Assembly (NCBI GenBank): GCA_916613615.1
Contig: OU744730.1
Span: 6,169,582-6,233,581 of the forward strand
DNA from: Steromphala cineraria
Taxonomy: Eukaryota > Mollusca > Gastropoda > Trochida > Trochidae
DNA: 64,000 nt
Reading direction: 5' to 3'
The notes beneath the pieces were generated by a model. The model was not told where the DNA came from and ran no database searches. It saw only the letters and a list, made by a program, of their open reading frames with translations. The position numbers and the translations under genes were made by a program. This document shows, piece by piece, positions 24,706 to 37,413 of the stretch. Numbering within the stretch: the first letter of the stretch is position 1; each line of letters opens with the position of its first letter.

Positions 24706-24984
24706 ATTGTTTAGCGCCGACACTAGGTTTCCTTGATAAAGTAAGACACTTTTCTCAAAAGTAACACAATCATATATGTGTTATTCTGAAGAGCTTCACA
24801 GTTCTCCATGTGTCATTTTATCCGAGATTAAAATAAAAGAACCTTTTGTGAAAGTATTTTGACCCTTGACGTTTGGTACACGAGACTTACATGTAAGAAC
24901 CAAGTGTGAACAGCAAGTATCGGCCTCTATCAATATATTATCGTATATATTGTTTCATTATATTACATTTACTTTCAAATTGCG

Positions 24985-25705
24985 AAAGAATGGTTCAGCG
25001 TTTCAATGTTATGCTTTATAAACTTTTAACCGTCACCATACCTAATCTTAACTTGCTATACATGAACTCCAGAGACAGAACAGAAATCATAATGATTCTG
25101 TTATTCTACCATATTGTAATTAAAAATTGGCCAAAGAATGGTTTATCTTTTCAAGTGAATGCTTTATGGAGACCTAACTGTCATCATCCTTACATCCATA
25201 TTATTGCATTACCCGAACGCCAGAGACAGAGCGCCAGATACATACCTTATGCAATCATAAACATTGTATTAATATATCATATTGTAATTAAAACTTTGCA
25301 AAAGAAAGGTATATCTTTTCAATTGAATGCTTTATGGAGAGCTAACCGCCATCAACCTTACATCTCAATTGCATTACACAAAACCCAGAGACAGAACGAC
25401 AGAAATGTATCTAATACAATCATGATTGTATTATTATATCATATTGTACTTTCAAAGTCGCCAAATAATGGTTTACCTTTTCAAATTTATGCTTCAGCGA
25501 GACTAGACTGTCAAAATCCTGACATCCAAAATAAATAACAATAACCCCAGAGACAGAACGAAAAACATAATCATATAAATCGTATTGAATGGTTAACTTT
25601 TTTCAAATTTATGCTTCATCGAGACAAGACTGTCACAATCCTTACTCCCAAAATAAATTACACAAACGCAAGAGACAGAAGGACAGAAATATACCTAAGA
25701 CTAAC
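24985..25705. repeat. Tandem repeat, about 150-165 bp x 5, holding an open frame
   Basis: Units are marked by CAGAGACAGA cores at about 25071, 25222, 25387, 25549 and 25671 (spacing 151, 165, 162, 122). Landmarks are CATATTGTAATTAAAA, GGTTTATCTTTTCAA, TGAATGCTTTATGGAGA and CATCATCCTTACATCC. Because two spacings are multiples of three, one frame stays open for 210 codons (24906-25538). It yields a repeated FYHIVIK...GLSFQ.NALWR peptide pattern. There is no signal peptide, domain or splice evidence, so I read this as an open satellite and not a gene. Confidence 0.8.
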
Positions 25706-28700
25706 GCACTACACGAGATGATGTCATGACGTCAACAGTCAGCGCAATTAGCAGAACGTATCTGAAGTCTAGCACCGTGTAAGCTCAGTCACATTAGCGG
25801 GTATTATCAGCTAAGTAAATAGTTCTAACTCGGCCATCAGACGCCGCAGAGATGCAGGCCACACCGTGAGTGAACCTGCTTGTCGGATAAAATATCTCAC
25901 AAACAATAAGACTGTTGATTGGATGCCAAGGTTGTTTTGTTGAGAGTACAGTAAAGTGAGGATATGAGGAATCTCGTGATGTTCAACTGAACAAACACCT
26001 TAAATTGAAAAGGTACGGTAGTGGGTGCGTGGGTGTCTTCAATGACGATATATATATATATCGCCAATCAGCCAACAAGCCCAAGCGCACACATGTAACA
26101 AAAGGTGGCCAAAACCTGACATAAGCTATCACTTGACAAATGCTCTCAGCATGAAACAGAGCTGTAGTGATAGAATATTTTTATAATGTAGAAAACATTG
26201 ACTTGTATACTACATTTATCTTGCTCCATTCACCAATTTTGAGCACTCTTCTAAACTCCCACAAGGCTAAACAACACAAAACCACCTTGGTTTGTGCTAT
26301 TTGTCTATATATATATATATATAGATGATACGAGGTATATCGTATATATATAATGTCGTCATTTCGACCATTACATGTATGTTGGTCTTGTCAATGTTTG
26401 TCATTGTCTTAAAGAAGACGGACCCAGTCCGAACCATCCGATGTTTAAAACAAAAGTTTGGAAATGATTTGAATCCCCGACCAGTTTGAACTTCCCAGTT
26501 ATCATCATGGGATTATTATGACCTTGCTATGCTATGACGTCACAGAACTAGGCGACAAAAATGTAGACTTTCAAATCATGGATTAAATATGGAGTCTCTG
26601 TGGTCATTATATACTGAATAATGTTTGCTCAAGCCCTGTGTGTCATTGGACCTGATATACATCACGAAGCATATTGACACGTGCTCAGGAGAAGTGCGTG
26701 ACATCGCTGCAAATGCTCGTTTGTTTGCGTTTTGTGTAGGGGACAGTGGTTCATTGTTGGGTTTGATTGAAATGGTGATGGTTGCTTTTCGGCCTGGTTA
26801 CTATATTTGTTCTCAAACATGTGGATAAGAGTCGCCATTTTTGTCTTCTCCTTCTGTCTTTCAATACAGAGTTTATTGGTATTAACATCCCTCGTATCCA
26901 CTGTTCAAATTACAGCATTTTCGTGACTACAAATACCTAATTAAAGTAAACTATTCGATAGGCAACCCTTTTGAAAACTCATATTTGTATATGAATTTTT
27001 TTTCTTATCTCTTTGGAGGATTATGTTAAAATTCACAAACAGCACTGTTCTGAATAAATCCAATTGAATGAATAAGTGCTCATGTTGTGTACATTATGAA
27101 GAAAATAAGCAAATGCAAAAACCTTGATCATTTAGGTCTGTGTCATATCCTGTAATTATTGACTAAATATATACATGTACTTATCAAAGACATTCAAAAT
27201 CAGCATAATCCTATTTAGCCGTTTGTTTCCTACCCATGTTAAAAGGTTCGTATAGGTTTTTTGTCAGTTTCGATTGGATTGTATTTTTATCAAAGATTTG
27301 ATTGAGTGTTCGATGTATTCTGATTTATGATCATTTTCGGAAGAAACTTATTGTGTTCAGTTTTCAATTTTTCGACTAGAGGTTCCTTTAAACTCGTTGA
27401 CCCTATTTGTGAGCATATTTGACAAATTGAATCAGAACAAGCCTCTGCAATGTAATATTTATGGGCTGGATAAGTAGAAACGCTCAATGTAAATGGAAAG
27501 AATAATTGACAATTGAGCTAATATGTTTCAATAAACTCAAACCCTTAGGTATAAATTAGCAGCTTACATTTGAAATAACAGAAGACATTTATGATATCAG
27601 AATGCCAAAATAAAGGGGGCAATAAATCGTTGTAAATCATGTTACCAATTTCTGTCAACACATTGAACATTACATTTTCAACTAAGACAAATTCAGCAGG
27701 CGATTATTTTGTCTATGAATGCAAGAAATTCCATCTTCTTCTAACGGCCTTCCTTCTCAACGAGTTGCAGCTCAAGATAAAAAGGTTATTTTACTTTTAA
27801 AATGATTTTCCCCGAGAATGAAAATTAATTTCTCGCTCAAGATGCGAAAATCCATTCTGGTTCCCATAAAGATCTACACGGTGCTTTCATCAGAGTCTGT
27901 CGGCCAAACAACCTCTCAACTTCGTAGTAAATCTCTCATCATTTTCTAGTCCATGAAAAAACTTCCTTTGCAAAAACCACATATTGTCATTACGTTAATG
28001 TTGTCTGCCTGAACAACAGCATGTTTCTGTACACGGGTCCATTATAGACCCCATTGAGTGGCATGTGTGGATTAATGGAAGGTTTTCAGGACGAAAGCTC
28101 AAAACATAGTGTAGTTTTGAATCAAAGGGAAGTGTCCAGAACGGATCTTGAAGGAAACCACTTCTCCAGTTGGTGGCTTATGTTGAGATACACCAATTGC
28201 TCCGTACCTCATTTATCGAACGTGTCAGCGCTAGAATTAATTGCTTAAGAAAGGGACAGAGATCAAAGCTATTGGCTGCTATCAATTTACTATCCTTTCC
28301 TGAAGCAAATCTGCTCTTGTCGATGAACTAAGCTGGTCTCTTCTTACCCTGTCAGCACCAAAACCTTGATTCGTCAGTCTTCAACAATTAGGTTATGTAC
28401 CCATTTCCTTCGTCAAAAATATGTCATTTATGTGAATAGCTTTGTTGCGAAGACGTTAATACATCTCTTTTACGCATTTACAAGTGACTTGAAATTCCAC
28501 TCAACAAAAGAGATGCATATTCTCCAAAACGTCGAGAATTTTGCAGTAAAGAAGTTGTTATCTTGTAAATATTGCTGTTCGTGCGTCCATATACATGTAT
28601 GTGGGATAAAGTATTTGAAGTTCGCGATGCAATTCATGTTTCTCAAAAACACTTTGCAAACTCTTATATTTTACAAAGTTTCCTCGAAATGGATTAACAC

Positions 28701-29105
28701 TTCTCTAAAACATATGTTTTATACGTACACATTCTATTTTGATTTACAATCATTGCTTTGAAAGTACATTTGCACAATTGATGTTTTGCTGGTTGTTGTA
28801 TTATGTAGATGCTTTACGATTAAGTTTCTGTGTTTTGTACTTAATGATACTATTGTAAAACTTCTGTTTAAAATGATATAATTCTTAAACACTTGATGAG
28901 GAAATAAGTGTATGATATTCAATGGAAAATACCGCTTGTATTAATATGTCTTTTTTGCTAGTCGAAAGAAGAGTTTATGTTCAAGGAATCTGATTTTTCT
29001 TTAGTTTACGCAAAACTGTTATGAATAGTTAAAGTATGTATATATTTAGTATATTTGCAGAGAATAGCTTTTTCTGCCGAGTTACAATATATCTGCTTAT
29101 CATTG
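25706..29105. other. No recognisable gene; simple AT repeats
   Basis: A perfect 18-bp palindrome CGATATATATATATATCG lies at 26046-26063 and a TA run at 26306-26323. A slightly GC-richer, unique-looking patch at 25720-25900 carries ATGACGTCA. Open frames up to 131 codons (28366-28761) are AT-rich and without motifs. Confidence 0.45.
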
Positions 29106-29109
29106 TTTA

Positions 29110-29305
29110 TAAGCGTTTAACGTTCACTGTTTTATTCTTTTAATGTTCACTGTTCTAGGCTTTCAACCTTAAACTTTTCGAGTTTTTGACGTTCACTGTT
29201 TCGAATGTTTGACGTTAGCTGTTTCGAGTTGTTGACGTTCACTGTTGCAAGCTTTTAACGTTACCTGCAGTTTTGAGCTTTTTATGTTACCTGTTTCAAC
29301 GCCCC
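29110..29305. repeat. Short tandem repeat, about 23 bp x 7-8
   Basis: Units of the form TTTTGACGTTCACTGTTTCG recur at about 29117, 29139, 29184, 29208, 29231, 29255 and 29280. Variants read TTAACGTTACCTG or TTATGTTACCTG. A decayed unit lies at about 29165. Confidence 0.75.
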
Positions 29306-30119
29306 TTTGATTTACATGATTGTTAAAAAATACACCTGTTCGTCTTCTTATTATTAAGTTTTAAGAAATTTATTTATTAAGATTGTTAAAGAAATATTGG
29401 AAACATATGTGATCAGGGTTACCTGTAAATCTTAAAATCCTTTCTCTTTGTAAAGGTTACCCTGCTCGGTTAAGCTTATGTAATCAATTTCTTTAAAACT
29501 ACTTTCGGTTTAATGGTGATTTTCCTACCTAATTCTGGCAGAAATAAAATATATCACATTCTCATTACCTTACCTTTTCATGGTCTAAAACATCAATAAT
29601 GGCATTTCTTCTTAACTTAATTTCATAGAATAAACGTTTCATGTAGAAAATTTTTTTTATTACATACTTCAAAGAAGCTTTTACAATGATCACGTTGAGT
29701 TGGTCTAATGTGTTTTCACAACATTCGTGTTTATTTTAGTGAAACTTCTATCTGGCTTATGTAAAGACATAGCTACATATAAAACTGGTAGTAAAATCAT
29801 AACGTGAACATCAAAGAAAAATAACATTTTCTCATTTACCTTTGATGTTTTGAGCACGCAATTTTCTTTAAATAACTGCCAAGTAATCTTACGTCATTAA
29901 ATGTACCGAAAGCATTGGTCAACGTTTTAACTCTCCCGTACATTTAATATCAAAGTACAAGGGCCTGCTTTAAATGATGCGATTGATTTTATCAAAGTTT
30001 TGGGAAAATGTCAAATAAAAAATGAAGTTGAATATTACACTCCATTTTTCCAAACTCTTTAAAACAGCAGTAATACCCATGTACTCTAGCATGCAGAAAA
30101 TGTTCCTAGATCTCTACAG

Positions 30120-30335
30120 ACTGTTTTCATTCCCAAAAGCCTCGCTGGCATATGCCTATTGCTCCTTGTTTCTGCTTAAATGATTGACATCAGATATCGT
30201 ACCAAACACCGAGCCAAGCGTGCTTTACGTCGCTGTTTGAAAAGTTGAAGGATGTTAACAGAAATAAATTGAACACAATCGATACATCCGGTACAGATTT
30301 TAATTTGTTTTCCCAAGATATCAAAATCTAAACAC
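30120..30335. repeat. Repeated module A, copy 1
   Basis: This block contains TGATTGACATCAGATATCGT, GCTTTACGTCGCTGTTTGAA, AAATTGAACACAATCGATAC and TTTTAATTTGTTTTCC. Corresponding blocks recur at 37.1, 43.4 and 47.1 kb. Upstream at about 30020, GAAGTTGAATATTACACTCC also recurs near 38.97 kb as GAAGTTGAATATTACGCTCA. A 91-codon minus-strand frame here is not conserved in the other copies. Confidence 0.5.
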
Positions 30336-31004
30336 TGCAAGCAACATGCATAGATGTGATTGACAATTGAAATAATTGTGGTTAGCTGGTCAATTGTGCA
30401 ACACTGCCTAGGGCTATTGTTGACTTTGGAGCTACTGTTGACATTTGACAACTGTTGACATCTTTAATGCTATGATTGAAATTTTTCAAATATTTTTCAA
30501 ATGCAATTTAAATCTTTTTAAGGTAGATTATCTTCCTGTTAAGGCTGTATTTGTAAAAACATTTTTAAATTTGAGATATTCTATAGACCATACATTTATC
30601 ATGAACAAATAGTACATATTGTGGTGGTTTTTAACCTTTTGGTGGTAGTGAATGAGAGACATAAGAAAAGTCACAACATTGCCATCTGAGTTGAAAACAA
30701 ATAAATGTATTTATCTAATACTTGCACAATAAACGATATTTCAAGATTTGTCTAATTGATTCATGTAATGAGATGGTATGTGACCAACTTTTGAACGAGC
30801 TGAAACAAGAACTTGAAAAGTTATGTTATTAGTAAGACAATAGATTTTTCGGTTTCCGAAACACACCACTTTCATTTACTCTAAACAATTTAAGATCATA
30901 ATTAGAAACCCTGTGAATCACAAGGCTTTGTTAAAAGCATGAGTCTAGAATCTAAAAAGCAACAAAACGAAAGTTGGTCGATATACATGATATGACCAAG
31001 AGCA

Positions 31005-31290
31005 TTAACACGAAAGTCAATATGTTTTACACTGAATACATCTTAGTACGGTACATTATCATCTAGTGTCCATTAGAGTGTGGATAAATTGAAAAAAGCC
31101 ATCTTTCTATATGAATGAATTCATCAATCAAACTGACGTGCATAATCACAAACTTGTGTCTTTCAACCGTAGTAATGGTCATTACTTGACCAGCATGCTG
31201 TTATGTTGGTGGTCATCGGAAATGAGTACAGGTCCCCCAATGTGCAATGGGGTTATTCGGCTAGTGAATACTGCCCATTCATATTTTTAC
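31005..31290. repeat. Repeated module B, copy 1
   Basis: The block contains GAATACATCTTAGTACGG, TTCATCAATCAAACTGACGT, GCATAATCACAAACTTGTGT and TCATCGGAAATGAGTACAGG. It matches blocks at 44.5 and 48.7 kb. On the minus strand the same frame reads VERHKFVIMHVSLID, but it has stops nearby. Confidence 0.6.
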
Positions 31291-31302
31291 AACCTTGTGT
31301 AG

Positions 31303-32887
31303 AAAATAGATTATTATACGAGGAAAGGTGTCATATGACTTTAACGCAGATGCATAAAATTTTGTATGACTGAGCGAAAGAGAGCATATAGATCAGAGCA
31401 ATTTAAGGTGACACGAAACTCGAAATTAGATTTTTAGTTTTATTGCCATTTTTGGCACCTCCACTCTTATTTAATCCAATTTGAAAGACGTGTTTTTTGT
31501 TGCCCGGACGGGTCGCCTTTAGAGACTGAGGAAAACGATGCCCTAGTGTTTAGAAATCGACTTCACTTTTCTTTATGATGCATTTTGAAAGTTTGTGATG
31601 GTAAAAAAAGGTATAAAAGGAGAAGCTTTTAGGTTTATAGGGATCAAATTGCTGTGGAAACAGATGTTCTTTTCTAGTAGACTAATTTTGACTTTGTGCG
31701 TGGGAATGACACATACACTTTATAAAAAAGGATATTATTTCCTATTCAGGAAATTCCTTGGGCGTGTGTGAATTATTCATCGTTCATAGCACAAAATGAA
31801 CCTTAATGTTTCTAAGTACAATTTTACGAAAGCATCTTGTTGAGTGCAAATATGTTATAGATAAGTTCAATGGGTCTTGATATAAATGATGGTTTAATAT
31901 CCTATCAACAAGTCAAGACTTATAGTGAGTTTTTTTTATACATTTACATCCGCGTTCCATCATAGCAAACACGCCAATCCTTCATTAAACTATATGTAAA
32001 GAGAATGGCCAAAACACTTGTTAATACAAGCACCATTTATTCTCACAGGAATCGTTTTGTCTCTCTTTCTTTTATCCCAAGCTCAGGGTCATCAATTTCT
32101 CTTGAAAGGACTTCCGCATGAAAGTTATCTACAACAGACAAAATGTTCCATATCATGTTCTCGTTATTTTAGTATACATGAATTAGTACATCAATAATTG
32201 TCTTCATTTAAAGCCCAATTTCCAGAATAAGAATCGTTTCATCAGGAAAGAAATCTATGTTCCATACTTCAAAGGCACCAATGAAAGGGAGTTAGATCTA
32301 ATTTATTTACACAACACGTATTTATTTCATTCATTTTTTATCTGGCTTAATTGGTATATTTCGGCCAGTATTGCTTAATGTAATGAAAAAGGCATACAAG
32401 TGAAAAATATGCTGTGAACCCTATAATCATAAATATCAACATCAAACAGAAGAACATTTATTCATTTATTATGTCTTGTATCATATCATAACATATTTGA
32501 CTATCAGTAATCTTCAAATAGCCAAATACCAATTATTAGAATTGTTCAACTGACTTGAACATTTAATAACACATCTTACTTCAGACAGTAAAATGTTTTG
32601 ATATATTACATCCAAAGTATGAGAAAATTGTCTTTATACATCTGGAGCTGATGCTTGAGCAAAAGGATAATTCTTATGGATAATGCCCATTACTCATCTA
32701 TTCTATTTGAAAGAGATAATTGCACTTCTCTTAGATAAATAACTTGATGTCACGACAGCAAAAATAAATGGTTTGACTGTTTTACTTACAAAACAATCTT
32801 GTAAGTAAACAGTAGTAGTTTCAAACAAAGTACAATCACTAAGACGTTAACATGCGTGATTCTTTTTCCCTACCTATATTGAATAAA
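31303..32887. other. No recognisable gene
   Basis: AT-rich sequence between repeated module B and the nested-insertion locus. I see no named feature. Confidence 0.4.
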
Positions 32888-32961
32888 AGTTGTTCACACC
32901 AAAATGGCCGCCAGCAGCTTTTGCATGAAACTTGGTTATTTCATCTATGCCTAAGAATAAT

Positions 32962-33147
32962 ATAATAATCTAATATGTCCATTTCTAGAGCGCCATTCTC
33001 TATCCACTCTGTGGTTACTCAAGGCGCTTAAAGGGAGAAAAGTCAGCAGTAGTGTTTCCTGAAGAGGTGAGTCTTCAGGTTGCACTTGAAAGATGGGAGG
33101 GAAGGACAGATCTTGAGGTCATGTGGTAGGGAGTTCCATAGGGAGGC
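32962..33147 (-). mobile_element. 5'-truncated LINE (L2/CR1-like) with target duplication
   Basis: On the minus strand 33147-33043 encodes ASLWNSLPHDLK, ICPSLPSFKCNLK and THLFRKHYC followed by TGA. This is the characteristic extreme C-terminus of L2/CR1-like LINE ORF2 proteins, with no frameshift. The 3' UTR (33030-32962) has GCGCCTTGAGTA, GTGGATAG and GGCGCTCTAGAAATG before an ATTATTAT tail. AAGAATAAT occurs at 32953-32961 and again at 33148-33156, a 9-bp target-site duplication. The uninterrupted neighbour units at 33.27 and 33.79 kb show the empty site. The element is dead on arrival but relatively young. Confidence 0.85.
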
Positions 33148-33385
33148 AAGAATAATTCGGTTGAATGATGAGATGTATAACCTACTGAAAATAGGAGATT
33201 TGTCATAACATAAAAATATTCTGGTAAAAATGATGAGATATAGCTTTTTAATGAAACTTGGTTATTTCATCTACGCCTATGGATAATTCGGTTGAATAAT
33301 GAGATGTTGAACCTACTGATAATAGTACATGTGTCATAACATACAAATATTCTGGTAAAAATGATGACATAATTAAAGCTTTTTA

Positions 33386-33765
33386 TTACCTACGAGGGCA
33401 GTCATATCGAGGTTCATATTTTTCATATGTTGCCCTAGGGCAAACTATCACTTTTTCATTGTGACGTCAGGTTAAAAACAGTGCTTTGACGTCACGGTTC
33501 ACATATGACGTCATAATGTATAGAGGCTGACGGCGGCTTGTCCGTCTATGCTGAGAAGTAGGTTTTGAGTATTTTCTTTAATTTTGGGACTACGGTAATA
33601 AACAGAATATTATATTCGTGCCCATGACATACATTGTGCTATGTTTACGACACTCGTGCCTAAATATCAGTATACCCCTCGCTCTCGCTCGGGAAATACT
33701 AATATTTAGGCACTCGTGTGGTAAACATAGTATGTCATGCACACTCATATAATATCCTCTATTTA
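33386..33765 (+). mobile_element. Fold-back element with an empty-site paralogue
   Basis: The head has TTGCCCTAGGGCAA (perfect palindrome), GTGACGTCAGG, TTGACGTCACGG and the palindrome TATGACGTCATA (33504-33515). The hairpin starts TAATAAACAGAATATTATAT. Its arm passes through CATGACATACATTGTGCTAT and CACTCGTGCCTAAATATC to the loop CTCGCTCTCGCTCGGG. It returns through AATATTTAGGCACTCGTGTG and CATAGTATGTCATGC to end ATAATATCCTCTATT. The neighbouring unit reads GCTTTTTAATGAAAC without the insert, which implies a short TTA or TTTA duplication at the ends. Confidence 0.8.
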
Positions 33766-33905
33766 ATGAAACTTGGTTATTTCATCAACGCCTAAGGATA
33801 AATCGGTTGAATAATGAGATATTGAACCTACTGAAAATAGTACATGTGTCATAACATAAACATATTCTGGGGAAAATGATGACATATGATTTTAAAAAAA
33901 TTTCC

Positions 33906-35870
33906 CCTGATTGATGGATTTCAAACCAGCATTGCTTGAATCAAATAGTCGTGCTTCGGGCCATTGTTTCAGAAGTGGAGGGTTAATAGTTACAACAAAA
34001 ATCATTACCTGAAAAAGATTTTAATTTGTGTTCTTTAGGTATTGAAGATAAACAAAACGCAATCCTTTTATGGATTTGGCAGACAATGAGGAAACATGGC
34101 TATTTAGCTTGTTAAATGTGCTTGGTTGCCTGTAGCTACTATTCACAAGAATTGGAATTTGTTCTCAAAACTGCCATTCGAAATTTTCAAATATCCATTT
34201 GATGAAATGCAAATCTTAAAAATGTCGATTACCTTCTTTGAAAGAATTGATATGTCGCCATTTGTTGTTAATATTCCCCATGGCAAAAGCAAATTGTACA
34301 GCTGAGAATACGATTGATTTATACTCTAAAGTAATACTTTGTTGCAAAGGAACTAATACAAGATAATCATTATGGTCAGTCAAACGTTGTTCTTTTCATT
34401 TGACATCTGGTTATGATAATTCATGATTTCAATGTTAAATTTAGATGTCTCCAGTGCAGCAAATGTACCATAACGTTTAAAATAAAGTAAATATATAGTT
34501 ATGTCATTTGTCGGTATGAAATATTAACAATTATTAATTTCTGCATTAAGCAACATATTCATATACAATCATTCTCTCCCAACACCAAATCATCGAACCT
34601 CTTTTCTCATAAGCCCATTTCACGGGTTTCCCTAGCAGCAAAATTTGCACCACTAGCCATTTAAAAAATTCCAACCCATCAAACAATTCTCTCACGGAAA
34701 GGGTGGTTGTTATCACCGGGGCCTTTGACATGATGTAGTAGCAAAACTGATAACTGTTGATTACAAATATTAACTTTGATTCCTTAAATTAGGTTACCTC
34801 CTTTCTAGCCCGAAAACAGGGCGTATTCATACAGAGGTTGGACCCAGATTACTTGAGTTACCTCTGTGAGGATAGAATGGAATTCATTTTGATTCATCAG
34901 TTTCATTTAAAAAGGCATAAGGAAAATGTATGACATGAATGACAATTGATGGTCAACTGGTTGATACGCTAATGGCATAAGCAGTGGCACATTTTCTAGG
35001 TATACAATAAAAAAGGGAGTTCACGAAAACGATGGCAAGGCATTTTTAAATCAAAGTAGAATGTTACAGTTTCGTAAAAAGTGTATTGTTTTCTTTACTG
35101 TAATTTAGCTTTCAGTAACGATACTACAAATCTTAACGCAGAATTTTATTAACTAGTTCGCTAAATTTAGAATTTCCATTGAAAATACCTAATTGCTTAT
35201 CCAGTACTGTCTGGTTAAGTTAAAGAAAATAAAGTTGATTAGAAACTGGAGTTATTTTTAAGACCTTCTTAAGACAATGATAGGTGCAATGTGTTGGAGT
35301 ACATTTAGCTGGCAGGGCTAATATACAGTATTTCGAGGAAGACGCACAAGTTGAAACGTATTTTTCCATTATGACCAACATTTATGTAACTTTCTTATCT
35401 TGAGATAATTGAGATAAAGCAAGGGTATATAATCAAAGAAATCATACTTACTTGATATGTTAGAGGACTGAATATGGAATGAGTTTAACTTTCAACTCTT
35501 TTATTCTTTTAACAAGTGTTGATCCCGATAATTGAGTAATTATGAAATAGTATCACGCTAAAACCTGGTACCATTGGAGATGTTACCTTTATGAATGATT
35601 AAAACATATTTGTAAGAACTGTATACGTATTTATGAACAAATGACGTCTTATTCGCGTTACAGTTCACAATATATGTTTATTGACGAAATCAAATTAATA
35701 TAGAGTAATGAGTGTTTTCACTATCACAAGTAGTATAAGACTTTGATACATCAATCAATGCTGACGTTTAAGAATTTTCAGAGTTCACGTTGAAAGCATA
35801 ACAGGAGGTATTAGATTACAGGAAAACATCAGCGTTATATTTCTATAGATATCGTACCTGATAGATCATT
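33906..35870. other. No recognisable gene
   Basis: Unique-looking AT-rich DNA. A 61-codon minus frame at 34546-34731 lies in a slightly GC-richer patch with no recognisable motif. Confidence 0.4.
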
Positions 35871-36400
35871 TACACTCAGGAACAAAAGAAACGTTTCCAA
35901 CTTTTCAACAGCGTACAAAACAAAATCCTGCTGTTAATAAGATGCGCCTAAGAACCCTTGTGATAAACACATCAGTTGTGAATTAATCACAATTTCAAAT
36001 ATCTAAGTATGATACTTATAATTTTTATAAATGATTGTTCAAATACACGAGGGGTCCCAACCCTGCTTTTTCAATTTTAGTTTTGGTCATGATGTTTGGA
36101 ATTGAGATAAACACAATTATGAAATGTAAAAATCTAATAAATTTAAGATGTTATCAATATAAATACCCCTTAGAAGTTACTTTGTTCACGCATTTTGTTT
36201 GTTAGTTGCTTTATGGAGATTTTTAAACGGCGTTTTTTCGGAAGGCGTGTATCTCAAAGGCGTTAACAGAAATAGTTTTGAAATTAAAAACTTAGTTCAG
36301 TTAGCTCTTAAAGACATGAATTAATCCTGTTTCAGCCGTAAATATCACTCGTAGTTAACCTATTATTCATTTTGGTATCGTTTCCTTCCCCCCTGAGTGC
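35871..36400 (+). mobile_element. MITE-D copy 2
   Basis: The element opens TACACTCAGGAACAAAAGAA and closes TGGTATCGTTTCCTTCCC then CCCTGAGTGC. Through the interior it matches copy 1 with scattered indels, including ACAAAATCCTGCTGTTAA, TGTTCAAATACACGAGG, AAGATGTTATCAATATAAAT and AACTTAGTTCAGTTAGCTCT. It is about 50 bp shorter than copy 1. Confidence 0.8.
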
Positions 36401-37100
36401 ATTACGTCCCCTTTACCGCGCTCATGTAGTTTGCCATAATATCACTGCAAGTAGAATAAGGATAAGTGTTAATCGTAAGATAGAATTTCATCAATTCAAG
36501 ATAGTATTTGATGCCCCATCACAATATTGTAATACAATACTAATTGCATAGTTTCATATTTTTAATCTTAGAGGGACGAGTTTAAGTTACTAAAGTTGTT
36601 ATCTCAATATAAGCTATACGTGAAAATTTGTTTTGTCCCGCCAAGTTTGATTGCATTTAATTTTCGTTATTTATCGTGTTAAGACGAAATAAATTTCTAG
36701 TGCACTTTTTTATTAATATTAACAATCGAATAAACGTAAAGTTGTTTTTTTCAAACAGAGTTAAATAAGTTTCCATGATTAATATATATGTTCATTTATA
36801 TTTTTCATGTATATCGAAGTTTTTTAAGACATAGAAATAAAACATCTTAAAAACATTCATTAATTTGACATGACAATACAATATTATTGCAATGTTTAGT
36901 TACTTGACATGTCATAATCCAACGTCAAGGTGAAACATCGAATCGTAAAATGTTACAACACATTCCAGCAAAGCTCATAAAACCAGATATCTAACAGGAA
37001 GTGTAATATTACAATCTAATTTCACAAAATCTAAAGGCACCAATAACCTCTCTTAAGTAACTTGTCATTGCCCAATGGCGAAAGTTTCCCAAATCCTCTC
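36401..37100. other. No recognisable gene
   Basis: AT-rich sequence between MITE-D copy 2 and repeated module A. AACAGGAAGTGTAATATTAC at about 36998 is weakly like the segments preceding module A elsewhere. No other named feature was seen. Confidence 0.35.
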
Positions 37101-37104
37101 TTCA

Positions 37105-37325
37105 GCTTGTGCTTGCCTTCCCAAGGGCAAACTACAATATGCCAATTACTCCTGCTTGTCCTTAATGATTGACATCAGATATCATACCTTCGGCACATGT
37201 AGCGATGATGCTTTACGTCACTGTTTAAATATAAAGAATTTGAAGAAAAGTAAATTGAACAAAATCAATTCATCTGAGAAAGAGTTTAATTTGTCCTGCC
37301 AAATGATTGATATTTCAACACTACA
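37105..37325. repeat. Repeated module A, copy 2
   Basis: TGATTGACATCAGATATCAT, GCTTTACGTCACTGTTTAAA, AAATTGAACAAAATCAATTC and GAGTTTAATTTGTCCTGCC align in order with copy 1 at 30.1 kb. A 112-codon frame (37075-37413, +) spans it. The frame is not preserved in the other copies, so I do not call a gene. Confidence 0.5.
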
Positions 37326-37413
37326 CGTCACGTGTATGGTTTGGTTCGAAGAAATAAGTTGTGGTAATTTCGCAATGTCGCTCCAAGCAAATGTAGAACT
37401 GAAACTAAATTAA

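Larger units (their letters stand above)
32888..33905 (+). repeat. MITE-A-like fragment amplified three times, with insertions
   Basis: The block opens GTTGTTCACACCAAAATGGC, matching the interior of MITE-A. Three units then begin ATGAAACTTGGTTATTTCAT at 32925, 33251 and 33766. Each continues with GCCTA(A/T)GGATAA(T/A)TCGG, TTGAATAATGAGAT and ATTCTGGTAAAAATGATGA, paralleling the distal MITE-A interior. After removing the two insertions (32962-33156 and about 33386-33765) the spacing is about 131-135 bp. Confidence 0.65.

Noticed and set aside
28366..28761. 131-codon plus-strand frame
   Set aside because: AT-rich composition (many Phe, Ile, Lys, Leu, Tyr) typical of random translation, with no motif.
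37075..37413. 112-codon plus-strand frame
   Set aside because: It overlaps repeated module A, whose other copies do not preserve the frame.
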